DNA from: Nitrosomonadales bacterium | Lineage (GTDB): Bacteria > Pseudomonadota > Gammaproteobacteria > Burkholderiales > Gallionellaceae | Direction: 5' to 3' | DNA: 32,682 nucleotides | Assembly: GCA_016199835.1 (NCBI GenBank) | Contig: JACQFX010000025.1 | Location: forward strand, 1 to 32,682 | Shown: piece after piece, positions 7,918 through 14,209 of the stretch | How positions within the stretch are numbered: the stretch's first letter is position 1 | Layout: every line of letters begins with the position of its first letter | The notes under the pieces: model-generated | What the model was told of the DNA's origin: nothing | Databases searched by the model: none | What the model saw: only the letters and a program-made list of their open reading frames with translations | Made by a program: the position numbers and the translations under genes

Positions 7918-8475
7918 TCAATCGTATTTGATCAGCCCATGCCCCAATTCCGGCGTCTTGCCCGCGATGAGGTCGGTGAGGAATTTCCAGATCGCATCGC
8001 CGGAGGGCGGGCAGCCGGGAATGAAGTAGTCGATCTTCACCACCTCGTGCAAGGGGTGTACCTTGTCCAGCGGCAGCGGCAATTCAGGATCGTTTGGGAT
8101 GTGGCCGTGCGCGAGCCCCGGTTCGGTGAGGTATACCTCGGTGAGGCAGGAGCCGAGATCGAGATGGTTGCGCTGCGCGGGCAGGCCGCCAGTGACGGCG
8201 CAGGCGCCGATGGAGATCAGTATTTTGCAGTTTCTCCTGAACTCGCGCAGTACATGCACGTTCTCCGCATTGCAGATGCCGCCCTCGATCAGGCCGATGT
8301 CGCACGGCCCGCAGTGCTTGATGTCGGTGATGGGCGAGCGGTCGAACTCGATCAGGTCGAGCAGCGGTAATATGCGTTCGTCGATGTCGAGGAATGACAT
8401 GTGGCAGCCGAAGCAGCCTGCAAGCGAGGTGGTGGCGATTTTGAGTTTTTTCGGGCGATGCGTGATGTCATTCAT
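7918..8475 (-). CDS. hoxY: NAD-reducing hydrogenase small subunit HoxY
   Basis: This 185-aa protein carries the proximal [4Fe-4S] cluster that relays electrons from the Ni-Fe site of HoxH to HoxU and HoxF. The likely ligands are C21 and C24 (AGCFGCHMS), C92 (GACAVTGG) and C155 (PGCPPSG). It is short, as in group 3d enzymes, which lack the extra ferredoxin-like clusters of other small subunits. The frame is open to 8505, but MNDITHRPK at 8475 is the better start because the upstream residues are extra to the family. This gives an 8-base overlap with the hoxU stop, typical of coupled subunits. Confidence 0.95.
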   Translation of the reverse strand: MNDITHRPKKLKIATTSLAGCFGCHMSFLDIDERILPLLDLIEFDRSPITDIKHCGPCDIGLIEGGICNAENVHVLREFRRNCKILISIGACAVTGGLPAQRNHLDLGSCLTEVYLTEPGLAHGHIPNDPELPLPLDKVHPLHEVVKIDYFIPGCPPSGDAIWKFLTDLIAGKTPELGHGLIKYD

Positions 8476-9199
8476 GTTTCGCTCCCGTAGGTGTGCGCGG
8501 CGCATCGTCCAGCGCTTGTGCGCTGATCGGGCGCTGGTCGTAGCGCCGTTCGCCTATCGGTTTGCTGAAGCCGACGCGCTTCTTCAGGATCACGCCCACC
8601 GGGCAGACTTCCATCGCCTTGTCTGTGAGCGCGATGTTTGTGTCCTTGAGCAATCCCGATGCCGAATTGACGATGAGGTGTTTGGTGATGCCGCGCCCGG
8701 CCAGCGCGAACACGCTCTTGCCGTCTACTTCGCCCGATGCGCGCACGCACAATTCACACAGCACGCAACGATTGAAGTCGAGCAGGATTTCCGGATGCGA
8801 AGCATCCAGCGGGCGATCCGGGTACATGTGGCGGAAACCGGCGGTGTGGACTTCGAGGTCGTAGCCCAGCGCCTGCAATACGCAATTGCCGCTCTTCTCG
8901 CACGACGGGCAGAAGTGGTTGCCTTCGGCGAACAGCATCTGTACCAGCGTGCGGCGCAGCGCGTTGAGTTCTTCGATGTCGCTCTCGATTTCCAGCCCGG
9001 CTTCGGCGGGCATGGTGCAGGACGCGGCGGTGTGGTTGCCTATCTTCACCGTGCATAGCTTGCAACTGCCGTGCGGCTTGAATTCGGGGTGATAGCACAG
9101 GTGCGGGATGTAATGTCCGGCGGCGAGCGCGGCCTGCATCACGGTCTGGCCGGGGGCGAACGGGACGGAAGCGCCGTCGAGCTGGAAGGTGTCGTTCAT
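8468..9199 (-). CDS. hoxU: Hydrogenase electron-transfer subunit HoxU
   Basis: This 243-aa protein is the NuoG-like iron-sulfur subunit of the diaphorase half. Residues 1-70 form a plant-ferredoxin-type [2Fe-2S] domain (C35, C46, C49, C61). A His-Cys [4Fe-4S] motif follows (H95? with C97, C100, C106). A further [4Fe-4S] motif uses C145, C148, C151 and C199 (CVLCELC, then EVCPVG). It passes electrons between HoxY and the FMN of HoxF. Its start overlaps the hoxF stop by four bases (ATGA) and its end overlaps hoxY by eight. The final 30 residues are Pro/Arg-rich and probably flexible. Confidence 0.95.
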   Translation of the reverse strand: MNDTFQLDGASVPFAPGQTVMQAALAAGHYIPHLCYHPEFKPHGSCKLCTVKIGNHTAASCTMPAEAGLEIESDIEELNALRRTLVQMLFAEGNHFCPSCEKSGNCVLQALGYDLEVHTAGFRHMYPDRPLDASHPEILLDFNRCVLCELCVRASGEVDGKSVFALAGRGITKHLIVNSASGLLKDTNIALTDKAMEVCPVGVILKKRVGFSKPIGERRYDQRPISAQALDDAPRTPTGAKHE

Positions 9200-10998
9200 G
9201 TCTCCTCCGTGTTCAGGTGCGCCCCGGTATCGTCGCGCCCGGTCATCTGGCGCGCGCGCGCCAATGCGCCATCAAGGTCGAACGCCGGTTCGAAGTCCAG
9301 CGACTTCAGCCGGTTCTCGTAAGCGGGGCGGAAATGCTTGAGCGTGTGCAATACAGGGTTGCAGGCGGTGCGCCCCAGCCCGCAATGGGAACTGGTCTGC
9401 AACACGCGATCCAGGTTCTCGACTTCGTTGAGGTCGTGGCTCGTGCCGTGCCCTGCGGCGATCTTGTCCATGGTCTGCTTCAGCATTGAAGTGCCGACGC
9501 GGCACGGTGTGCAGAAGCCGCAGCTTTCATGTGCGAAGAAATGCACGAAATTGCGCGCCACCTCGAACATGTCGCGGCTGTCGTCGAACACCATGAAGGC
9601 TCCGGCGGTAGGCAAGTCCTCGAAGCCCAGCTTGCGGCCAAATTCGCCTTCGGCGATGCATATACCGGAAGGCCCGCTGATTTGCACCGCGCGCGTGTTG
9701 GCTGCGCCGCAGTCCTGCAATACATCGCGCACGCTTACGCCGAACGGGTATTCGTAAATGCCGGGGCGCGGGCAGTCGCCGGACACCGAGATGAGCTTGC
9801 TGCCCGTGGATTTTGTCGTGCCGATGGCTTTGTATTTTTCCGCGCCCATCTGTATCGCCAGTGCGGCCTGGCAGAAGGTCTCGACGTTATCCAGCGCAGT
9901 CGGCTGTTGCATGTAGCCGTGCGTCACCGGGAAGGGCGGGCGGTTGCGCGGCACGCCGCGTTTGCCTTCGAGCGATTCAATCAGCGCGGATTCTTCGCCG
10001 CAGATATAGGCTCCCGCGCCGAGATGGATGGCGATGTCGAAATCGAATTCGGGCTGACCGAGGATTTTTTCGCCCAGCAGATTTTTGTCGCGACGGCGTT
10101 GCAATATGGCTTGCAGCGGTTCGAGCAGGTAACGGTACTCGCCGCGCAAGTAGAGGTAGCCTTGCTGTGCACCGACCGCCAGCGCGGCCAGCGTCATGCC
10201 TTCGAACACGAGATCGGCATACGAAGTCAGCAGCACTCGATCCTTGAACGTGCCGGGCTCGCCTTCGTCGGCGTTGCATACCACATGCTTGGTGATGCCC
10301 GCCGCGTTGCGGCAAGCCTCCCATTTCAGCCCGGTGGGGAACCCCGCACCGCCGCGCCCGCGCAGGCCGGAGGCCTTGATCGCTTCCACGATATTTGCTG
10401 CACCGAGCGTGAGCGCCGCACGCAGCGCATCGCCGGGTGCCAGCTTGTTGTCCAGCAGCAAGCCTTTGCGGCGGATGTTGTCGTCCACGCGGAAGAAATC
10501 GGCGGGCCAGTCCGCCAGCGGTGTACGGTTGCGTATCAGGTGACCGATCTCCTGCACGCGCTGGTGGGTCAGGCGCGTGATGGCGCGACCGTTCACCAGC
10601 ATGGCCGGCCCCTGGTCGCACATACCGGTGCAGGAAGTGGTATTGATGCTGACCAGGCCGTCTTCCGATACTTTGCCCGGCTCAACCCAGAGTTGCTGGC
10701 ACATTCGCCTCATCAATTCTTCGCTGCCCAGCATGCGGTCGGTGATGTTGTCGGAGAACAACACGCGGTATGCGCCGTCAGGTTTTATATGCAGGAAGGA
10801 ATAGAACGACGCCACGCTTTCGGCGCGCGCGCGTGGAATGGCAAGTTGCGATGCGATGCGGGTGATGGCGTCCGGTGAAATGTGCCCATACTGTTCCTGT
10901 ATTTCGCGCAGGATTTGCAGCAGCTTGCCCGGATCATGATCATGGCATCCGAGTATCGTCTCAAGATGGGCGGTGTTTGAACCAGCGTTGTCTGACAT
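9196..10998 (-). CDS. hoxF: Hydrogenase diaphorase subunit HoxF (NAD- and FMN-binding)
   Basis: This 600-aa protein is a fusion of a NuoE-like N-terminus (about 1-150) and a NuoF-like core. Evidence for NAD and FMN binding is GLRGRGGAGFPTG (211-223), CNADEGEPGTFKDR (241-254) and GAYICGEESAL (329-339). The C-terminal [4Fe-4S] ligands are C493, C496, C499 (CGFCTPC) and C539. In the NuoE-like part only the second cysteine pair is visible (SCTGMC, C123 and C127), so a complete [2Fe-2S] site there is doubtful. The frame extends to 11157, but ATG 10998 has GGGGAG seven bases upstream and gives a family-like N-terminus. It is the first gene of the hox operon. No separate hoxE or hoxI is seen. Confidence 0.96.
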   Translation of the reverse strand: MSDNAGSNTAHLETILGCHDHDPGKLLQILREIQEQYGHISPDAITRIASQLAIPRARAESVASFYSFLHIKPDGAYRVLFSDNITDRMLGSEELMRRMCQQLWVEPGKVSEDGLVSINTTSCTGMCDQGPAMLVNGRAITRLTHQRVQEIGHLIRNRTPLADWPADFFRVDDNIRRKGLLLDNKLAPGDALRAALTLGAANIVEAIKASGLRGRGGAGFPTGLKWEACRNAAGITKHVVCNADEGEPGTFKDRVLLTSYADLVFEGMTLAALAVGAQQGYLYLRGEYRYLLEPLQAILQRRRDKNLLGEKILGQPEFDFDIAIHLGAGAYICGEESALIESLEGKRGVPRNRPPFPVTHGYMQQPTALDNVETFCQAALAIQMGAEKYKAIGTTKSTGSKLISVSGDCPRPGIYEYPFGVSVRDVLQDCGAANTRAVQISGPSGICIAEGEFGRKLGFEDLPTAGAFMVFDDSRDMFEVARNFVHFFAHESCGFCTPCRVGTSMLKQTMDKIAAGHGTSHDLNEVENLDRVLQTSSHCGLGRTACNPVLHTLKHFRPAYENRLKSLDFEPAFDLDGALARARQMTGRDDTGAHLNTEET

Positions 10999-11055
10999 GG
11001 CAACTCCCCGATTAACGTCCCTTTTGCTTGCCATCGTAGAACGTTTCGCCCGGAA

Positions 11056-11084
11056 AGCATAGTAGTGATTGTATGGAGTTGCAA
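11056..11084 (-). promoter_or_regulatory. Possible promoter of the hox operon
   Basis: On the minus strand TTGCAA (11084-11079) and TATGCT (11061-11056) are 17 bp apart, each matching consensus at four of six positions. A start near 11049 would leave a leader of about 50 bases before hoxF. No clean sigma-54 site was found. Confidence 0.4.
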
Positions 11085-11298
11085 TGCCTGTCGGTGCCAA
11101 GCGTCTAGTATCCAGAAGGAGGGTGTAGTGCTGGGGCTCGATTCCATGGCACTGCACAAGAGCGGCCTGCGCCCGGATCTCGTGTATCTGGAAATGCTGC
11201 GCGATCTGGATCGTAACCAGCGGCGCATACTATCGCGCATGTGGATGGAAATAAAACCAGGAAAAAAACAAAACATAACTTTGCAGTGTTGCATATAG
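11065..11298 (+). pseudogene. Possible relic of a PhoU-like domain (C-terminal fragment)
   Basis: An open frame of 77 codons contains LHKSGLRPDLVYLEMLRDLD (about residues 30-49), which resembles from memory the end of the PhoU-like domain of Na/Pi cotransporters. After that the resemblance stops and the frame runs into a basic, low-complexity end. It has no good ribosome site and lies in a divergent promoter region. It may be a degraded fragment or a chance open frame. Confidence 0.25.
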
Positions 11299-11345
11299 CC
11301 TATTCGGGTTATTAACGCCTCACACCTATAGGGGTTATTGCGGCC
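11299..11345. repeat. Paired 21-bp direct repeat upstream of the DsrE-like gene
   Basis: Segments 11299-11319 and 11325-11345 match at 16 of 21 bases and share CCTAT and GGGTTATT. The copies are 26 bp apart, about two and a half helical turns, and lie 110-156 bases before the DsrE-like start. They could be operator sites for this operon or the hox operon; no known regulator motif was recognised. Confidence 0.4.
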
Positions 11346-11454
11346 TGCCGGGGGCGGGAGTAGCATCGCTACGATTATTTCCACAATGCTATGTCCGGGC
11401 GGTATGGAGACATATCATTATTTCTTGGCGATTCAGCTTTTGGAGTTAGTGAAA

Positions 11455-11847
11455 ATGGCAACTAGCAAGGTTTGTGTCGTGGTCGTATCGGGTACTCTTG
11501 AGCGTTTGCAGATGGCGGCGATGGTGGCATCCGTCGCGGCGGTGAGCGGACAGGAAGTGCTGGTTTTTCTTTCCATGAATGCGCTGTCCTACTTCGTGAA
11601 AGGCGATGACTCCAAAGCGCCGCATGAAGGCGAAATGGGGGCGCTGATGGCAGACAAGAAAATACCGGCATTCAAGATGTTGTTCGAGCAGGCAGTTGAA
11701 CTCGGTGATGCTAAAATCTTTCCGTGTTCCATGGCCATGGATGTGCTCGGCGTCGAACAGGAAGGCATCGAGGATTATCTGGAAAATGCGACGGGGCTGA
11801 CAAAGTTCCTGCATGACGCGCAAGACGGACAGGTTTGGACTTTTTAA
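11455..11847 (+). CDS. DsrE/DrsE2-family sulfur-trafficking protein
   Basis: This 130-aa protein begins MATSKVCVVVVSGTLERLQM, typical of the DsrE/DsrF/DrsH-like fold. A single conserved cysteine, C91 in FPCSMAMDVLG, matches the persulfide-carrying position of DsrE2-type proteins. Family members receive or deliver sulfane sulfur together with TusA. The frame is open from 11338, but ATG 11455 has GGAG at 11442-11445 and gives the family length. It leads a four-gene operon with a TusA-like carrier 18 bases on, then an SQR-like flavoprotein and a DUF1641 protein. That context suggests handling of sulfur released by sulfide oxidation; the exact donor and acceptor are inferred. Confidence 0.85.
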   Translation: MATSKVCVVVVSGTLERLQMAAMVASVAAVSGQEVLVFLSMNALSYFVKGDDSKAPHEGEMGALMADKKIPAFKMLFEQAVELGDAKIFPCSMAMDVLGVEQEGIEDYLENATGLTKFLHDAQDGQVWTF

Positions 11848-11865
11848 TTAGTGGAGAATGACGAG

Positions 11866-12096
11866 ATGGCGGAAAGAAAGATCGTTGATGGACGGGGGAG
11901 CTTTTGTCCCGGCCCGCTGATGGAGCTGATCGTGGCGCTGAAGTCATCGCAGGTCGGTGACGAACTGGAGGTGTTGTCCACCGACAAGGGGTCGGTGAAT
12001 GATATTCCGGAGTGGATCAACAAGGTTGGTCACGAGTATATTGCGACGACAGAGGCGGATGGCGTGTGGCATATCATGATGCGCAAGGCAAAATAA
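11866..12096 (+). CDS. TusA-like sulfur carrier protein
   Basis: This 76-aa protein has the TusA/SirA/YedF motif FCPGPLMEL. The CPxP cysteine (residue 14) is the expected persulfide carrier. The frame opens at GTG 11851, but ATG 11866 is chosen because GTGGAG at 11851-11856 makes a good ribosome site nine bases before it. The product begins MAERKIVDGRGSF. It lies between the DsrE-like and SQR-like genes. Here a lithotrophic sulfur-shuttling role is more likely than tRNA thiolation, because of the neighbours. Confidence 0.9.
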   Translation: MAERKIVDGRGSFCPGPLMELIVALKSSQVGDELEVLSTDKGSVNDIPEWINKVGHEYIATTEADGVWHIMMRKAK

Positions 12097-12136
12097 GAAA
12101 GTTCGATTAACCAGGCAAGTTCAAGTGGAGGCAGCG

Positions 12137-13270
12137 ATGAAGATACTGATTGTTGGTGGTGGTACGGGCGGCACGATATTGGCGAATAACCTCGCGCGGC
12201 GTCTGACGAACGAGCTCAAGAGCGGCAAGGCGCGCATCACCATGCTGTCGGCTTCCGATAAGCACATGTATCAGCCCGGCCTGCTTTATCTGGCGATGGG
12301 GAAGATGACTCCCGATGAGTTGTATCGCGACCAGGCCAGTTTGCTCGAACCAGGTATCCAGTTCCACGTTGATCCGGTCGAGGAATTCATGCTCGACAAG
12401 AATCAGGTGAAGACCAAGAGCGGCAAAACCCACAACTACGACATCATGGTTATCGCCACCGGATCGCGCATGTTTCCGGAAGGCATCCCCGGCATGGTCG
12501 AGGCTGCCGAAACTTTCTACACCGAAGAGACCGCACTGAAGATGTTCAAGCGCCTGCAATCGTTCGAAGGCGGCAAAGTAGTGATCACTGTCGGCGTGCC
12601 GCACAAGTGCCCGATGGCGCCGCTGGAAATTACTTTCATGCTGAACGACTACTTCAAGGATCGCGGCATCGCTGACAAGGTGCAACTGCATTACACCTAT
12701 CCGATCGGTCGCGTGCATGCTCTGGAAAACGTGGCCAAGTGGGCTGCGCCGGAAATGGACAAGCTCGGCATCACCTACGATACTTTCTTCAACATCAAGG
12801 AAGTGGACGCTACGAACAAGATATTGCGCAGCGAAGAGGGCGTGGAGATCAAATACGACCTGCTCATCACGATTCCAGCGCACAAGGGCATGGAAGTGAT
12901 CGAGAAGAACGGCCTCGGCCAGAACGGCTGGATTCCGACCAACCGCACCAAACTCAACGTGGAAGGCCGCGATAACGTATTCACTCTGGGTGACACCACC
13001 AACATTCCGATCAGCAAAGCCGGCTCCACCGCACACTTCGAGGCGGATACGCTGGGCGAGAATATCGCCGCCATGGTAAAGATCGGCATGCCGGTCAGGG
13101 AGTACGACGGCAAAGTATTCTGCTTCATCGAAGTGGGCAAGGATCGCGCGACCTACGCCATGTTCGATTATAAAAACCCGCCCGATCCCAAGGCGCCGAC
13201 CAAGGCGGTGCACTGGTTCAAACTGGCCTACAACAAACTCTACTGGATATCCGCGCGCGGACTCCTGTAA
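12137..13270 (+). CDS. SQR-like NAD(P)/FAD-dependent oxidoreductase
   Basis: This 377-aa flavoprotein opens with a Rossmann FAD motif (KILIVGGGTGGTILA) and has a second nucleotide-binding motif region near 105-112 (VIATGSRM) and the FAD-ribityl motif VFTLGDTTNIP (281-291). C158 (HKCPMAP) and C329 (KVFCFIE) match the two redox cysteines of sulfide:quinone oxidoreductases. The third cysteine of classical SQRs is not visible. The C-terminus FKLAYNKLYWISARGLL is amphipathic and could anchor it to the membrane. GTGGAGG five bases before ATG 12137 fixes the start. It sits with sulfur carriers and a DUF1641 gene, a partner often found next to SQR-like genes. Sulfide oxidation is likely but other sulfur substrates are possible. 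Confidence 0.88.
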   Translation: MKILIVGGGTGGTILANNLARRLTNELKSGKARITMLSASDKHMYQPGLLYLAMGKMTPDELYRDQASLLEPGIQFHVDPVEEFMLDKNQVKTKSGKTHNYDIMVIATGSRMFPEGIPGMVEAAETFYTEETALKMFKRLQSFEGGKVVITVGVPHKCPMAPLEITFMLNDYFKDRGIADKVQLHYTYPIGRVHALENVAKWAAPEMDKLGITYDTFFNIKEVDATNKILRSEEGVEIKYDLLITIPAHKGMEVIEKNGLGQNGWIPTNRTKLNVEGRDNVFTLGDTTNIPISKAGSTAHFEADTLGENIAAMVKIGMPVREYDGKVFCFIEVGKDRATYAMFDYKNPPDPKAPTKAVHWFKLAYNKLYWISARGLL

Positions 13271-13282
13271 GCGGAGGATGCC

Positions 13283-14077
13283 ATGAACACAGAGACCAAG
13301 GAAGAAGGAGCTGCGGTGCAGCGCGAAGTGGACCGTGTGATCTCGGCGGCGCGCGATTCGCTGACTGACGAAATGGTCGGGCGACTCGCAGGTTCTGCCG
13401 CCGAAGCGCTTGATCTGGTGGATAAGGCCGGTCGCGCGGGACTGGGCAAGGCGATTCCGGCGCTGGCCGAGATGGTCAATAATGGCGATCTCGAGCGAGT
13501 GGCGCAGCTTGCCCGCGTGTATCACGCCTCGCAGGATGCGCTGACCGACGAGATGGTCGGACGCCTTTCAGACGCGGTGGGCGGCGGACTCAGCCTGCTC
13601 GATCAGGTGAACCGCTCTGGCCTGGACAAAGCCATCCCCATCATCTCGCGCATGGCTATTGACGGTGATCTGGAGCGGCTGTCGCAATTGGCGCGGGTCT
13701 ATAGTTCGGCGCAGGATGCGCTGACTGACGAAATGGTCGGGCGTCTGGCGGAAACGCTGGGCGAGGGCTTGTCCCTGCTGGATCGCGTCAATCGCAGCGG
13801 AGCGGGGCGTCTGGTGGAGATGCTGGAACACCTAGAATCCACCGGGGCGCTGGAACGCATCGCCAATACGCTGCCGCAACTGGCAGATCGTCTCGATATG
13901 ATAGCCGGGTTGATGGGCTGCATGGAAAGCGCTGCGAGCAAGAGCCGCGAACATCCGGCAGCAGGCGGTGTCGGCAGCATGTGGCGCATGATGACTGACG
14001 AGAAGACGGCGCGTTCGTTGCAATTCCTGATCGAGATGAGCGACCAGATGCAGCAGCATTGTGCGAAGCCGCGCTGA
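13283..14077 (+). CDS. DUF1641 protein with three 60-residue repeats
   Basis: This 264-aa, mostly helical protein has three units in exact 60-residue register: the motif LTDEMVGRL begins at residues 27, 87 and 147. Each unit continues with a leucine/glycine segment and an NRSG- or GRAG-type turn. The C-terminal part (about 185-264) differs and contains the remainder of the DUF1641 region. No membrane helix, signal or cofactor motif is visible. GGAGG six bases upstream supports the start; the gap from the SQR-like gene is 12 bases. DUF1641 proteins are often encoded beside SQR-like and formate dehydrogenase genes, so an accessory or scaffolding role for the flavoprotein is plausible but unproven. 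Confidence 0.85.
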   Translation: MNTETKEEGAAVQREVDRVISAARDSLTDEMVGRLAGSAAEALDLVDKAGRAGLGKAIPALAEMVNNGDLERVAQLARVYHASQDALTDEMVGRLSDAVGGGLSLLDQVNRSGLDKAIPIISRMAIDGDLERLSQLARVYSSAQDALTDEMVGRLAETLGEGLSLLDRVNRSGAGRLVEMLEHLESTGALERIANTLPQLADRLDMIAGLMGCMESAASKSREHPAAGGVGSMWRMMTDEKTARSLQFLIEMSDQMQQHCAKPR

Positions 14078-14097
14078 AGCCGAATGAATGCGGTGCC

Positions 14098-14133
14098 AAC
14101 AAAACGGCAGGGTGACCTGCCGTTTTGTTTTGA
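14098..14133 (+). terminator. Strong terminator of the sulfur operon
   Basis: A perfect 14-bp stem (14098-14111 with 14116-14129) encloses a GTGA loop. It runs AACAAAACGGCAGG, loop, CCTGCCGTTTTGTT and continues into TTGA. Because the stem is A-rich on one side and T-rich on the other, it may act in both directions, though nothing on the minus strand needs it. Confidence 0.9.
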
Positions 14134-14195
14134 GTGCAAGTTCAGCGGCATTGTTTGGCAAGTCCAGGCTGATGGGGCGCTTGTGGCACATAATG

Positions 14196-14201
14196 TATAA
14201 T
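14196..14201 (+). promoter_or_regulatory. Candidate -10 box just before the radical SAM gene
   Basis: A perfect TATAAT ends eight bases before ATG 14210. A start about seven bases downstream would give an almost leaderless transcript, and indeed no Shine-Dalgarno is visible. No good -35 lies at 17 bp; TTGTGG (14181-14186) is too close. Confidence 0.4.
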
Positions 14202-14209
14202 CGCTGCTG

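Larger units (their letters stand above)
10999..11454. other. Divergent intergenic region between hox and sulfur operons
   Basis: This 456-bp stretch separates hoxF (minus) from the DsrE-like gene (plus). It holds a candidate hox promoter near 11056-11084, a possible gene relic at 11065-11298 and a 21-bp direct repeat pair at 11299-11345. No confident promoter for the sulfur operon was recognised. Confidence 0.5.

Noticed and set aside
9529-10878. 449-codon plus-strand open frame
   Set aside because: It is antisense to hoxF and has biased, low-information composition.
11079-11102. Sigma-54 promoter for hoxF (TGGCAC ... TTGC)
   Set aside because: The TTGC element lies four bases too far from TGGCAC for the strict GG/GC spacing.
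12107-13525. 472-codon open frame on the minus strand
   Set aside because: It is antisense to the SQR-like gene and the start of the DUF1641 gene, both with clear motifs and ribosome sites. The translation has no recognisable domain.
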